The notes under the pieces: generated by a model
The model's input: only the letters and a program-made list of their open reading frames with translations
What the model was told of the DNA's origin: nothing
The model's database searches: none
From: Symsagittifera roscoffensis
Taxonomy: Eukaryota; Xenacoelomorpha; Acoela; Convolutidae
Length of the DNA stretch: 64,000 nucleotides
Direction: 5' to 3'
Assembly: GCF_963678635.1 (NCBI RefSeq)
Contig: NC_087070.1
Span: 46,607,467 to 46,671,466 of the forward strand
Shown: positions 23,615 to 34,092 of the stretch, one piece after another
Numbering within the stretch: position 1 is the first letter of the stretch
Layout of the letters: each line of letters starts with the position of its first letter
Position numbers and translations under genes: made by a program

Positions 23615-24428
23615 CCCGGAACCTGGCGCATTCTTGTTGGCGACCAGTCGTCCAGCTGTCTCTATCAGCTACCTCACCGTTTGTTCCACTAGGGTCCGGG
23701 ATTGTCACTCGATCTGTTGCTGTCGGGAGCCGTGTCTCCGTTGTCTGACTCATTTCTCGAGGAGTCATGAGCTCCATCGGGGACTGCCCACGAGAAATAC
23801 TCCTTGCAGGTATCACCGTCTCCACGGCCATTGTCAACGCCATCCGTTCCGACTGCTCCTTGTAGTCCTGCATCAAGCGCTCAATTTCTTCACCCTGCTT
23901 TTCGTTGCAGTATTCGAACAATCTCTTCCACATGCCTCTGTCGTCCTCCGCAATGAGCCTGGTCTTAGTCACCTCGTCCAGCTCCCTTTTTGTCCTTTCC
24001 AGTTCGTCCTTTATCCCATCCAGTTCTTGCATGGTTTGGTTCGTCTGAACCTTTTGTTCTACTTTCGCCCTCTTTTGTGTCACAGCTGCTCTCAGTGGTG
24101 AGCCAGACGAGTCAGCCTCGCTGTTCATCTCCTGATGCATTCTCGTCAGCCCAGGTTTGGGCTTGGAGGGCATAGGCATTTCACTTGGTTGGTAAGTCCT
24201 AGAACTTCCCAATCCAGGCTCATTCGCCAAGTCACTTCCTGAGAGAGCCCCGTTTCTCCACCTCATTACTCTCATGTTCGGGCGGTCTAGTAATCCCCTC
24301 TCTCCATATGCTGCCATCAATAGGACTTCCGTGGGGCGGTCCCCACGGTTGTCATGCCCCAAGATGTTTATCAGTGCGGTCAGCAACATGACTACCTCTG
24401 GGTCCTCCAGAGCGAAGTCTCGGTCCAT
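23535..24428 (-). pseudogene. Element B accessory protein: N-terminal part with coiled coil
   Basis: This begins with a true ATG (24426-24428) and is the likely start of the accessory polyprotein. Residues 10-30 are hydrophobic (VVMLLTALINIL) in a short helical segment. Residues about 118-200 form a heptad-like coiled coil, including DGIKDELERTKRELDEVTKT, that suggests oligomerisation. The rest is Ser/Thr/Pro/Arg-rich. The order coiled coil, disordered region, enzyme resembles the ORF1 layout of some LINEs, although here it sits 3' of an integrase. The last 80 or so codons, below about 23.61 kb, are after the frameshift and not meaningful. Confidence 0.6.
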
Positions 24429-24767
24429 TAGCCGACGATAGTGAGCAATTAAATGATCAATCAGGATCTAGAAAAGAGGTCACGAATATCGCACTTGTCA
24501 GTTTCACCTTAACTTCTCGTTAAAATTTACTTAAAAACAGTCAGATAAAAAGATTTTTGTCCTAAAATTTATTAAAATCAATCGGTCTCTAAAATTTTGG
24601 AATTCGACCTAAGATTGGACAGTCCAAACTTTGGATCTATTCCTAAGATCGTCATTCAGTTGTTCATGGTCACTAACCCCTTCTTACCCAAGATCTTAAT
24701 AACATATCACACATATCACACACTACACACAACTTAGTCTTTAGCCTAACACCCTCTCGCACGTCAC
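24429..24767 (-). promoter_or_regulatory. Non-coding gap with candidate 3' splice site ahead of the accessory frame
   Basis: A 340-bp A/T-rich spacer separates the macro-like frame from the accessory ATG. On the minus strand the sequence CCTCTTTTCTAG ends at position 24468, a pyrimidine tract plus AG that is a good 3' splice acceptor, 40 bases before the ATG at 24428. Retroviruses and errantiviruses express their third ORF from a spliced RNA using such a site. This is an inference from position and motif. No donor was identified. Confidence 0.4.
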
Positions 24768-25563
24768 TCAGCCTATACTTAAGTAATATTTCTTATGTAA
24801 ATGTACTTGTATAATAGTATCAGAGAAAATCACGTGTACAAGTGCGTACAATTCCCGAGGATGCAGTCGTCCTCTGTTTGGATCGTACACTGGAAGCGAG
24901 AGCTCCTTCACGTCCATTTCCACGAGGAAGTCCCTCATCCTCGTCAAGGACAAGACTAGGTTCTCTGGGTCCAGTTGCTGCTTCTCCGTCGCCCTCGTTA
25001 CCAAGAAGCATAGGTATTTTCCCGGTATCTGTGACGCCGCCGGAGGTAAGGCCGCTACGCCCCCTACCCCTGGTCTTTGTTTCCATAGGAACTCTATGTT
25101 TTTATATTCTCTCTTAAAATCTGCCGCTAACGCTGTCCTAAAACTCATGTCTGCTGTGATTGCTATCGCACATGTTCTATTTGTTGTGAGTATGAAATCA
25201 CCGTCTGTTAGTATTATGTTACTTGAGTATTCATTTGGTAAGTTAAAATATGACTCAACTACCCTCCCTATGTCAGTTTTCTTAGGTTCTTTGCTTGTTT
25301 CTGCTTCTAAGTCTCCTGTCTCTCTTGCTATTCTTAATTTTTTTGTTATCAAGTTTTCAGTGTGGGTAAGTCCTACCCCCACTCCCCGGACAAAAATATC
25401 CATCGACGTCCATCGGTTTCAAATCGAGATTGGAAGCCGGAATTAGTAATCGCCCTTCCTGGGCAGCCCAGGAAGGATCATCTCGTTCGGTCTTCATGTA
25501 TTTTATGCTTTCACGATCTACTTCTTGAATCGTGACACTGGTCTCCTCTGGGTCCGACGTCAT
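24768..25563 (-). pseudogene. Element B: macro-domain-like C-terminal extension of Pol
   Basis: Macro domains bind or hydrolyse ADP-ribose derivatives. In the frame 25403-24768, residues 62-206 have the expected order: ILTDGDF (66-70) at the first strand, ITADMSF (82-88) where the family's Asn-containing loop lies, LAADFKREY as the following helix, PGVGG, YLCFLVTRAT as a core strand, a long helix (LSLTRMRDFLVE), ELSLPVYDPNRG (167-178) in place of the Gly-rich phosphate loop, and VIFSDTIIQVHLH as the last strand. It resembles the OARD1/TARG1 type. The usual catalytic Asn/Asp residues are not obviously conserved. A preceding 68-codon frame (25563-25357) joins it by a frameshift near 25.38 kb, and its in-frame upstream part reaches to about 25.61 kb, where it meets the integrase tail frame. 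It was probably fused to Pol. Confidence 0.55.
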
Positions 25564-25577
25564 TTCGTTCAGCCATT

Positions 25578-26264
25578 CTAAGACAGCAGGTTCGTCAAGC
25601 CTTGTTCATATGACTGCTGTTGCTCGTCGTCGAATTCTACCTCGGGTTTCGACCGGTTGTCGACCCACTCATCGTCGTGATCATCGACTTTGTCAATGTC
25701 TTGTGACACAGTTATTTCTTCTAGACCCACTACTTCTTCCACTATCTTCTTCAGATCTATCCTATCCACTACAAAGTCGTCACCGTAAGGGTTATAATTC
25801 TTTCTGGGTCTTGTCCCGTCATTCTGACGAGTCTGTATCGTGAACGGAAGATCCGGTTCCAAATTCTTGGGAACCTCCATCTGTTCGGGATCCTGCCAAT
25901 CCTCCTCTGCGTAGGGTAAGGTTTCATCGTCCGCTTCGATCACCTCGTTTGGATCCAGGTCCAGCGTTGTATTCGTTCCTTCCTCCACGACTTCGTTTCC
26001 ATCGTTCTTCTCCCTCGTGCCCTTCTCGTTGACCTCACAAGCAGGATCCATCATTAGATAATCCCCTTCCTCCATGTCTGCAGGTATACACCAGTCTTCT
26101 GTCGATGGATTGTGTGGCTTAATGTTTTCGTATTGAGCGGCTCGGCAAGTATTCAGTCTATAAAAGCGTCCCTCCTGATGCACTTCCGTAATCATGAAGG
26201 GTCCCCTCCACTTTTTAGGAGCTTTTTTGTTCCTTTCGGTGGTATAACGTTCTGAAATACCCAT
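25578..26264 (-). pseudogene. Element B: integrase C-terminal GPF/Y region and acidic tail
   Basis: The frame carries KKWRGPFMITEVHQEGRFY, which is the GPF/Y motif at the end of gypsy-type integrases, then a long Glu/Asp-rich tail (about 150 residues, including ADDETLPYAEEDW and DKVDDHDDEW). It joins the integrase core by a frameshift in the 70-bp overlap at 26192-26264. The end at 25578 is probably a frameshift product, because the next frame towards the macro-like module is open in the overlap. Confidence 0.75.
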
Positions 26265-27844
26265 ACGTAATCTCCCAGCGAGTAAGCTTTTGCACCACCT
26301 GCTTTCTTGTCGAATTTTTTCCTCTGCCCTGCCTGTGCTTGCTGAGTATTTTGTCTACATAAATCGTTCAACTCCTGTTGACGTCTGATCACATCCCTCA
26401 CGTAGGCCTGTGGAGACGTTTTCTTTCCCTCATACTCTGGGTAGAAAAAGGTTAAGGGTAAAGACTTCTCGTGTCCAGTTAGCATCATGTGTGGACTAAC
26501 TCCAGTGGTGGAGTGTTGCGTGCTATTATAGGCTCCCATCACCTGTGGAAGGTATCTGTCCCAATCGGTCATGTACCTGGAACAAAATACTCTCAGCATC
26601 GACACTAACGTCCTATTCTGTCTTTCCACTAAGCCATTCTTCTGGGGGTGGTAACTCGTGGAGTGAGCCTGAGCAACCTGGGAGCGTCTCATAAGCTCTT
26701 TCGTAAGCTCTCCTACGAAAGCTGTTCCATTATCCAATTGAAACGTCATCGGACAACCATGTCTCGCTATCCACGTATTGATCAGGTGGTCGCATGTCTC
26801 TTCCGCCGAGGCAGTTATGCAGGGCACGGCCTCTGCATACCTCGTGAAATGATCTATCATGATCAACACCTGATTATAACCACTGTCTGTCATGCATATC
26901 TTTTGGTGATCTATCTGGACCACCTCGTTGAATTCAGACGACTCGATCGATTGTAAAGGAAATCGCAACTTCCTTTGATCCTTGACCTGTTGGCATGACA
27001 GACATCCTGTTACCCATTTCTCGCATGCCTTTTTCATTCCAGGCCACTCGAAGCGCTTCAGGATCCTCTGATATACTTTGTCGACCCCCTGATGGCCCAT
27101 CTGATCATGCGACCTGAATAACAGTTCTGTCTGATAGAGTTGCGGCAACACTATCGCGTTATACTTGTATAGGACTCTGTCTTCTTCTCTTCTTTTGCAA
27201 GCCACAATTCCGTCCTTGTTCAAATATAACCTCCCCTCCTTCTGCATGAAGTACTGTCTCAGGATACGGTAACTGTCTTCCTCGAGGTCCCCTTTATCCG
27301 GAGAACCATTCTCGATCCACCTTTTCAGGTTGCTTGTCATGCGATCATTTCTCTGCGCCCTTAGAAGATCCGAGAGTCTGTATCTCGCCTTCAAGTACGT
27401 CTTCATGACCCTCATCTGACTATTCAACTCATTGGGCTGGTGTGTGTTTTCTTCCATCTTAACGCACCAAATCTTCGCCAGCGGCTGTGTTTCTTGCTTG
27501 AACGGCTGAAGATCAGTCCTGACTACCTCTTTTTGTGGCAACAGACTTATCGAACGTTTTGATACCGCTATTGTCTCCAAATCATCCGCTGCCTTGTCAA
27601 AGACTCTTTCGCTTGGTATAAGGTAGCGATCACTGTCAGGATCCTCGTACACCTCTCTGTCCAGATCCCTTGCACGAGTTTCCACTAGTAGTGTGTGGAT
27701 CGCTAGTTCGGACAGTTCTGATCTCGAGCTCGAGTTCCTGTCTGAATAGGTGTCAATTCCTGAGTTTCGGGAATTGTCATCTGTTGAAGAGGTTGTGATG
27801 GAGTGTGCACGCTCCTCCAGATCATGTCTGTGCCTTCTTCGCAT
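26192..27844 (-). pseudogene. Element B: integrase, zinc finger and DDE core
   Basis: Integrase inserts the cDNA into the host genome. The HHCC finger is at His246, His251, Cys281 and Cys284. The catalytic triad is Asp312 (VVQIDHQK), Asp371 (FQLDNGTAF) and Glu407 (KNGLVERQNR), with exactly 35 residues between the last Asp and the Glu, the D,D-35-E arrangement of retroviral and gypsy integrases. YHPQKNG is a gypsy signature. The first 240 residues are a charged linker plus a segment also present in element A at 1-377. The core itself is open throughout, so this is the best preserved domain of the element. The frame is lost at the end, 26192, by a frameshift into the GPF/Y frame. Confidence 0.88.
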
Positions 27845-27908
27845 CCATCTGAACTCCCGGAAAAAACCTTGTTCCCCAGGTCCTGTTTCTCATCAGGAAC
27901 ATTTTCAC

Positions 27909-29009
27909 CTATCTCAGACTCCCGGACAAACTTTCTTGTCCCGGGTGTTGATCTTGTACTCGCTGGCTCTTCTCATCGTTAGTCTCCCCGGACAAACAAT
28001 CTTGCAACAGGTTTTGTTCTATCTTCTCACCTTCTTTATCCTGGTCCACAGAGGTCAAGATTTTTCTTCGCGTACTGCTCCCCTGTTCTTTCCGTCCGTA
28101 AGAAGTACTGGTTAAAACCTCGTGTGGTATTGAGGATAATAGTTTCTGAACTATTGTCCTAGAATCCCTCTCGTTCTCTTCGTGTTGTCGTCTGGACGGC
28201 ATGATCTTCACCTTCTCCCTGATTGTTAGTGAAGCCACTGCTGCTGTCCACTCGGGGCCATCTCTGGTCACTTCTCTTTCTAACAATCCACCCAGCATCC
28301 GCATCACTTGCGGTGTGTCCTGCACCGTTTTATCCAATAATGAGAGGCTGTTTATGTTCATGCGAGAGAGTTCTTGTTGGACCAGGTTTGAGCGCAGCAA
28401 CAGATCCAAGGGGACCGGGTCCTCCTTGGATAGGATCTTTATCTCGGCTGCTTTCTCTACAGGTAACTCAGGATGCCATGGAAATGGATGTCCAGACTTA
28501 TCCAACCATCTCGTTAAGGGAAGCGCTTCATAAGTTTCTTTGTCCAGAAACAAAAATCCTTCCTTTATTTTTGCCTGATTGGCTTTTTTCTGCTCCAATC
28601 TTTCATAGAACTCAGTTTTCTTGCTGAGGCTTTCAGCATTCTGGTGTTTATCACCCATCCTGTGTTCGATTATCATATGGTAGCCATCCAATCTTACTAT
28701 CCATCTACCAATATAACTCTGATCCATCGAGTAGGTCTTCAACCAGGATAACGCTCTGTTGTCTACGCGTAACTTAAACGGAGCGCTCCCCAAGTATGCG
28801 CGGTATTTTTCCACAAATGTGACTGCTGCAATTATTTCTGCTTTTGGTGCGCCATATTTCATCTCAGTGTCACTCAAGACCTTGCTGCCGTATGCAATGG
28901 GACGGAGAACCATTCTTCCATTCCATTCTTGCTCCTGATGCAATATTCCTGAGATTGCTACTACCGATGCGTCTGTGTCAAGAACATTAATGCCCTTTTC
29001 TGTAGGCAT
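27909..29009 (-). pseudogene. Element B: RNase H and tether
   Basis: This starts in frame at VLDTDASVVAISGILHQE (Asp13), the first RNase H motif. Glu58 (GAPKAEII) and Asp83 (RVDNRALSWL) follow, and HQNAESLS is near the end. The catalytic residues are all present. The C-terminal 230 residues are a charged tether with no recognised fold that ends in a stop 65 bases before the integrase frame, in another phase. It follows the RT by a frameshift near 29.03 kb. Confidence 0.83.
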
Positions 29010-29041
29010 GCCTAGCAGTGGCGCTCCGCACAGTTCCCGCC

Positions 29042-30032
29042 TTATGTTCCCGAAGGCAACTTATGCTTCATCGTTCCATTCGAACTTTTCCCTTTGTTGC
29101 GCATCAGCTTCTGCATCGGATACACCTTATCCGCATATCCTTTTATGAACTCCCGGTAGTAGTTGGCAAACCCTAGGAAGCTCAGGAGCTGTGTGTCCGT
29201 TCTGGGAGCCTTCCATGTCAACACTGCTTCTACTGCTTCCGGGTCCGGCCTCACACCATGCCTGTCCACCATTCTTCCTAGGTACATGATTGAATCCCTA
29301 AAGATTTCACATTTCGATGGTTTGCACTTCAAGCCTGCTCTTTTCATGCATCCAAAGACCTCATCGAGCCGATCAATATGGTCTTCCAGGGTTGGTGTCG
29401 CTATGACCACGTCGTCCACATAACACATCACAAGGTTCCCGTAATTCTTTGTCACTCTGATCCAAGCCTGAGCCATCAGTCTTTGAGAAGTGGCCGTTGC
29501 GTTGCACAAGCCGAAGGGCATCCTCTTCCACTGGTACAACCCTAATTCGCACGCAAATCCGGTTTTCTCTCTTGCCGGGAATAGAAGGCAAAACCCAAGT
29601 CCAATGTGGTGAAGAACTTGGCATCACCAAGCTTAGAGAGGCTCTCGTCTATTCCCGGTATCGGGTACGCATCTTTTATCGTTACCGCGTTCAAGTAACG
29701 AAATTCGCAACAAAACCTGAGCTGCCCCCTTTCTTTTTCGCCATTACTACCCCGCAAGCCCATGGCGATTTCGAGGGTTCTGTCATGTCGTAATCAAGCA
29801 ACATTTCTATTTCCGCTCGGCACACTTCCGACTTGTGTGGCGTCATTCGTCTTGCGCCTTTCCTATGGGGAACGGCGCCCTCTTCAAGTTCGATTTCGTG
29901 TTCGACGAATTTACAGCAACCGATATCCGCATCATGTTTTGAAAATACAGCTGCGTTCCGATTTAAGAGGTCCCGCAATTTTTTGAAATCTCCCTCACCT
30001 ATTTTCCCTTTTAAATGTTCTATCTCTGGCAA
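29042..30032 (-). pseudogene. Element B: reverse transcriptase
   Basis: Frames 30032-29691 (primer-side linker with MTPHKSE and EPSKSPWACG), 29763-29542 (RFCCEFRYLN and FTTLDLG with the first catalytic Asp) and 29539-29042 (KRMPFGLCNATAT, YVDD at residues 40-43, FLGFANYYREFI) together give a full gypsy RT with three breaks. Just after FTTLDLG the normal sequence appears shortened and shifted, so the palm is damaged around 29.55-29.60 kb. The YVDD site is intact. Confidence 0.83.
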
Positions 30033-30086
30033 AACCGGTTTGTCAGATTCTAGTTCATATGAAGAGGGGCGTTCCGGAAAATTCGA

Positions 30087-31094
30087 TTAGCTTGATAAGC
30101 CGTCGTCCGTTTCGGATTTTATTGAAAACAATTGATGAATAGATTTTAATTCATTAATCCTCTTTAAAATTTTATCTTTATTGGCATGATAAGGACAGTC
30201 TTTCACACTATGTTTCTTCAAGCTTTGTGTCTCCCCGTAGTCGGGCCTCATCGGCAAAGCGTAACCAAGCTTCTTTCCACGCTGGATTGAAAACGTGGTG
30301 TCCAGTGTGTTGAATAACACACTGACACACAGTCCGTTTCGCGTTACCGAGAAGCTCCGGCCTAAAATCACCGAACTCTGACTATTTGGTTTCGGTACTA
30401 AACAAACCTGTTTACTATCGCTCAACGAATTTAAATTTCTCACTCTAAAAATTGCCACCACAGCCTGTCCTGGCTGTAGTTTCACTTTTCTATCTAAAAA
30501 AATTGGTACCTTGCTTTTGTCTGTTTTTATCATATTAATCGGTTTCTTAAAATACTTCCGGTCCGGGTTTCTAATCCGTATCAGACCGTTGTTCAAGTCA
30601 ATCATCACGTCAAAATTCCTGACAAAATCTCTGCCCAAGATGAATTGGTCGGCGTCGTCCAAATTCTCTACCACCAGGAAGCTCATCCAAAGATCCCGTC
30701 CTCCCATGTGGAGAACTGTTATTGCTGTACTTCCAGCTACATAAATCGCTCCTCGATTGGCGGCGGAAAGTCGGAGATTCGTTGGAATCAGATCTTCTCT
30801 CGTGAAGCCCATTCTTTCCCAAGTTTTTATCGGCATCACACTCACTACCGCTCCTGTGTCCAGAAGCCCTGTGACTCCGATTTTCTTCCCGTTGGTGTCG
30901 AGCAGATGTGCGGTCACATCTGCTTCATACCCAAAGTGTACTGCATCTTGTTCCATCATGGCGTCATGGCCTATCCTGTGGACTTTGAGTTCCTCCTCAC
31001 CCAAATAGATCTGCCCTATTTGGTCACTGTCTGTTGTTACATAAGTCCTAGTGTAGATACTGATACGGCCCATAGACTTCCAGGTAGCGTCCAT
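30087..31094 (-). pseudogene. Element B: retropepsin-like protease and linker
   Basis: 335 open codons. The DTG of the aspartic protease is at residues 79-81 (GLLDTGAVVSVMP), and QFILGRDF near residue 150 completes the domain. The N-terminal part (IYLGEEELKVHRIGHDAMM) is shared with element A. The remaining 180 residues lead towards RT and contain no motif that I recognise. Unlike element A, the protease domain has no internal stop. The 30087 end is a frameshift or nonsense before the RT linker frame. Confidence 0.83.
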
Positions 31095-31582
31095 GAAGTT
31101 TCTTTATGCGAGGGCTACCGTTTTTAGTAGTGCTCGCACAGCCCTCGACTCAGTGCGTGGCTCCACCTGCCTCAGATAATCTGCATATGTGTCCAAATGC
31201 ATCAAAGTGAGCTCGGATGGTTCACTCAGATTTCTGATTACCTGGTGTCCAGCCACTGAGATTATCGACTGTATCTTGCTTCCTTGTGGCACCATGCCGA
31301 ACCTCTGACCGGAGATCACATTAAGTTTCATGCTCAAACTGCTTGGAGTTTTAGTCACTTCGACCTCCGTTGCTTCGAAGGTATTCAGTTGCTCCTGTAG
31401 TTTCTCATTCTCCAGTTCGAGTTTCACTTTTTGTTCGATCACTTTGATCATCAGTTCCTGCTGCACTCTATTTAGAGCATCACTCGCGGCTGCCCTATAA
31501 TCAATCTTGAAGTCATCGGCCGCAGTCACTGGTTCCGGTTCACGTGTCTCTTCAGTTACCGCTTGCATTTTCTTCGTCGCCA

Positions 31583-32840
31583 GCTCTTGCGGTTTGTCTT
31601 TTCTGCGCGCCTCCGCTTCACTCAACAGGCGAGCCTTGCTGGCTTTCACTCCTGATAAAGCTTCCTCATGCCTTGGATGCTTGATGTCTGCCACTGCATC
31701 CCAGATTTGCGGACAATCTGATTTAAAATGACCTTCCAAGTTGCAAAAGAAACACCTCGGGCCGAATTTTGCAATTACTCCTCTCATGAAATCCTCATGG
31801 TCAAATTCTGACGCATCTTCGTCCTCGCTGCTAAAGCCTATTGCTTTCATGCCTTGTTTGTAAGTTGGGCATGCTGATACATAGGGTCCGTTGAACTGTA
31901 ATTGGCACAGGAGCGTCTCTTGTCCATATCATCCCTCGGTTTGTACCAGTTGTTCCCTTGATTTGCTGGTCCGTTGGTAAAATTGCCAAAATTGATCTTA
32001 TAGTATCCAGATCTCGAAGGAGGTTTCAACAAAAGATATTCTTTTGACTTGAGCCTCAACTCCTCTGGTGTGGGCGCATTGGTTGATAGTGGTGTGTAAT
32101 GCGTTGCTAGCATTGTTCGAATTTCATCATTCTTCACACCATCGATGAATTTTGAGGCTACTGCCGGGTTCATCCTTCGGTTCGACTCATCCGGCTGGCT
32201 GCGTCTTCTCAGCATTTCCAAGTCATCTAGAAACTTGTCTATCGTTTCATCTTCTCGTTGCCTCCGTTTCTCGAAGCGCATCATTGCTTGGTGCCCCTGC
32301 ACCCCTGATCCAAAATGGTTTTACAAGATTTCGAAGAATTTCTCAGCTGTGTCACGCTGATATTGCTTCTTGGCCATGACACAGTTTAGGGCTGTCCCTT
32401 GCAAGTTACTGGTGAGCGCACTGCATTCTTGTCTTTCCGACAAGTCCTCTTCCTCGAAATGCAGTTTCATTACCTCTATCCAGGTATCAGTACAGCCATC
32501 AGATTCGTCTTTGTAGCATCTTGGTTTCTTAAAGACTCTTCTGGACTTCTCACTGCGTTCATTGGTTCTGGATAACCTTGTAAGGAATGTCTCTAAAGAC
32601 CTGTTTAGGGGTTCAAAGGCTGTGGCTATTGCCGCAGCATCTCTCGAGTGCCCCGCCTGAGTGTCATCACACCTTGTTAAAGGCTCTCTATTCCCCCTTG
32701 GCCGTGAGTGTTTTCCCCCTTGGCCCACATGACTCCTCCCTGGGCTCGCATGTCTCCTGTTACCGGAATCACATCTCCCAGTCGCATGTGTGCCTTGCGT
32801 TGGTCGTTTGTTAGAAGTCTGTCTGTTCCCCGTTGAACTT
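31583..32840 (-). repeat. Tandem duplication in element B gag, copy 1 (1,258 bp)
   Basis: Positions 31583-32840 recur at 32841-34092 with an offset of 1,258, for example GCTCTTGCGGTTTGTC at 31583 and 32841. Identity is very high, with a handful of substitutions and one 6-bp difference. The copies share the same nonsense codon and the same decayed zinc knuckle. Confidence 0.93.
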
Positions 32841-34092
32841 GCTCTTGCGGTTTGTCTTTTCTGCGCGCCTCCGCTTCACTCAACAGGCGAGCCTTGCTGG
32901 CTTTCACTCCTGATAAAGCTTCCTCATGCCTTGGATGCTTGATGTCTGCCACTGCATCCCAGATTTGCGGACAATCTGATTTAAAATGACCTTCCAAGTT
33001 GCAAAAGAAACACCTCGGGCCGAATTTTGCAATTACTCCTCTCATGAAATCCTCATGGTCAACTTCTGACGCATCTTCGTCCTCGCTGCTAAAGCCTATT
33101 GCTTTCATGCCTTGTTTGTAAGTTGGGCATGCTGATACATAGGGTCCGTTGAACTGTAATTGGCACAGGAGCGTCTCTTGTCCATATCATCCCTCGGTTT
33201 GTACCAGTTGTTCCCTTGATTTGCTGGTCCGTTGGTAAAATTGCCAAAATTGATCTTATAGTATCCAGATCTCGAAGGAGGTTTCAACAAAAGATATTCT
33301 TTTGACTTGAGCCTCAACTCCTCTGGTGTGGGCGCATTGGTTGATAGTGGTGTGTAATGCGTTGCTAGCATTGTTCGAATTTCATCATTCTTCACACCAT
33401 CGATGAATTTTGAGGCTACTGCCGGGTTCATCCTTCGGTTCGACTCACCCGGCTGGCTGCGTCTTCTCAGCATTTCCAAGTCATCAAGAAACTTGTCTAT
33501 CGTTTCATCTTCTCGTTGCCTCCATTTCTCGAAGCGCATCATTGCTTGGTGCCCCTGCACCCCTGATCCAAAACGGTTTTACAAGATTTCGAAGAATTTC
33601 TCAGCTGTGTCACGCTGATATTGCTTCTTGGCCATGACACAGTTTAGGGCTGTCCCTTGCAAGTTACTGGTGAGCGCGCTGCATTTTTCCGACAAGTCCT
33701 CTTCCTCGAAATGCAGTTTCATTACCTCTATCCAGGTATCAGTACAGCCATCAGATTCGTCTTTGTAGCATCTTGGTTTCTTAAAGACTCTTCTGGACTT
33801 CTCACTGCGTTCATTGGTTCTGGATAACCTTGTAAGGAATGTCTCTAAAGACCTGTTTAGGGGTTCAAAGGCTGTGGCCATTGCCGCAGCATCTCTCGAG
33901 TGCCCCGCCTGAGTGTCATCACACCTTGTTAAAGGCTCTCTATTCCCCCTTGGCCGTGAGTGTTTTCCCCCTTGGCCCACATGACTCCTCCCTGGGCTCG
34001 CATGTCTCCTGTTACCGGAATCACATCTCCCAGTCGCATGTGTGCCTTGCGTTGGTCGTTTGTTAGAGGTCTGTCTGTTCCCCGTTGAACTT
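32841..34092 (-). repeat. Tandem duplication in element B gag, copy 2 (1,252 bp)
   Basis: This is the second copy of 31583-32840. It lacks 6 bp near 33680, where copy 1 reads CATTCTTGTCTTTCC and this copy reads CATTTTTCC. The left junction has a 5-bp shared word (GCTCT) that also follows the right end at 34093, so unequal exchange or slippage at micro-homology is possible. Confidence 0.93.

Noticed and set aside
15796-24428. Stop codons in the accessory frame as evidence of a variant genetic code
   Set aside because: All three stop types occur, frameshifts are also present, and the nearby TRAF7-like exons use the standard code.
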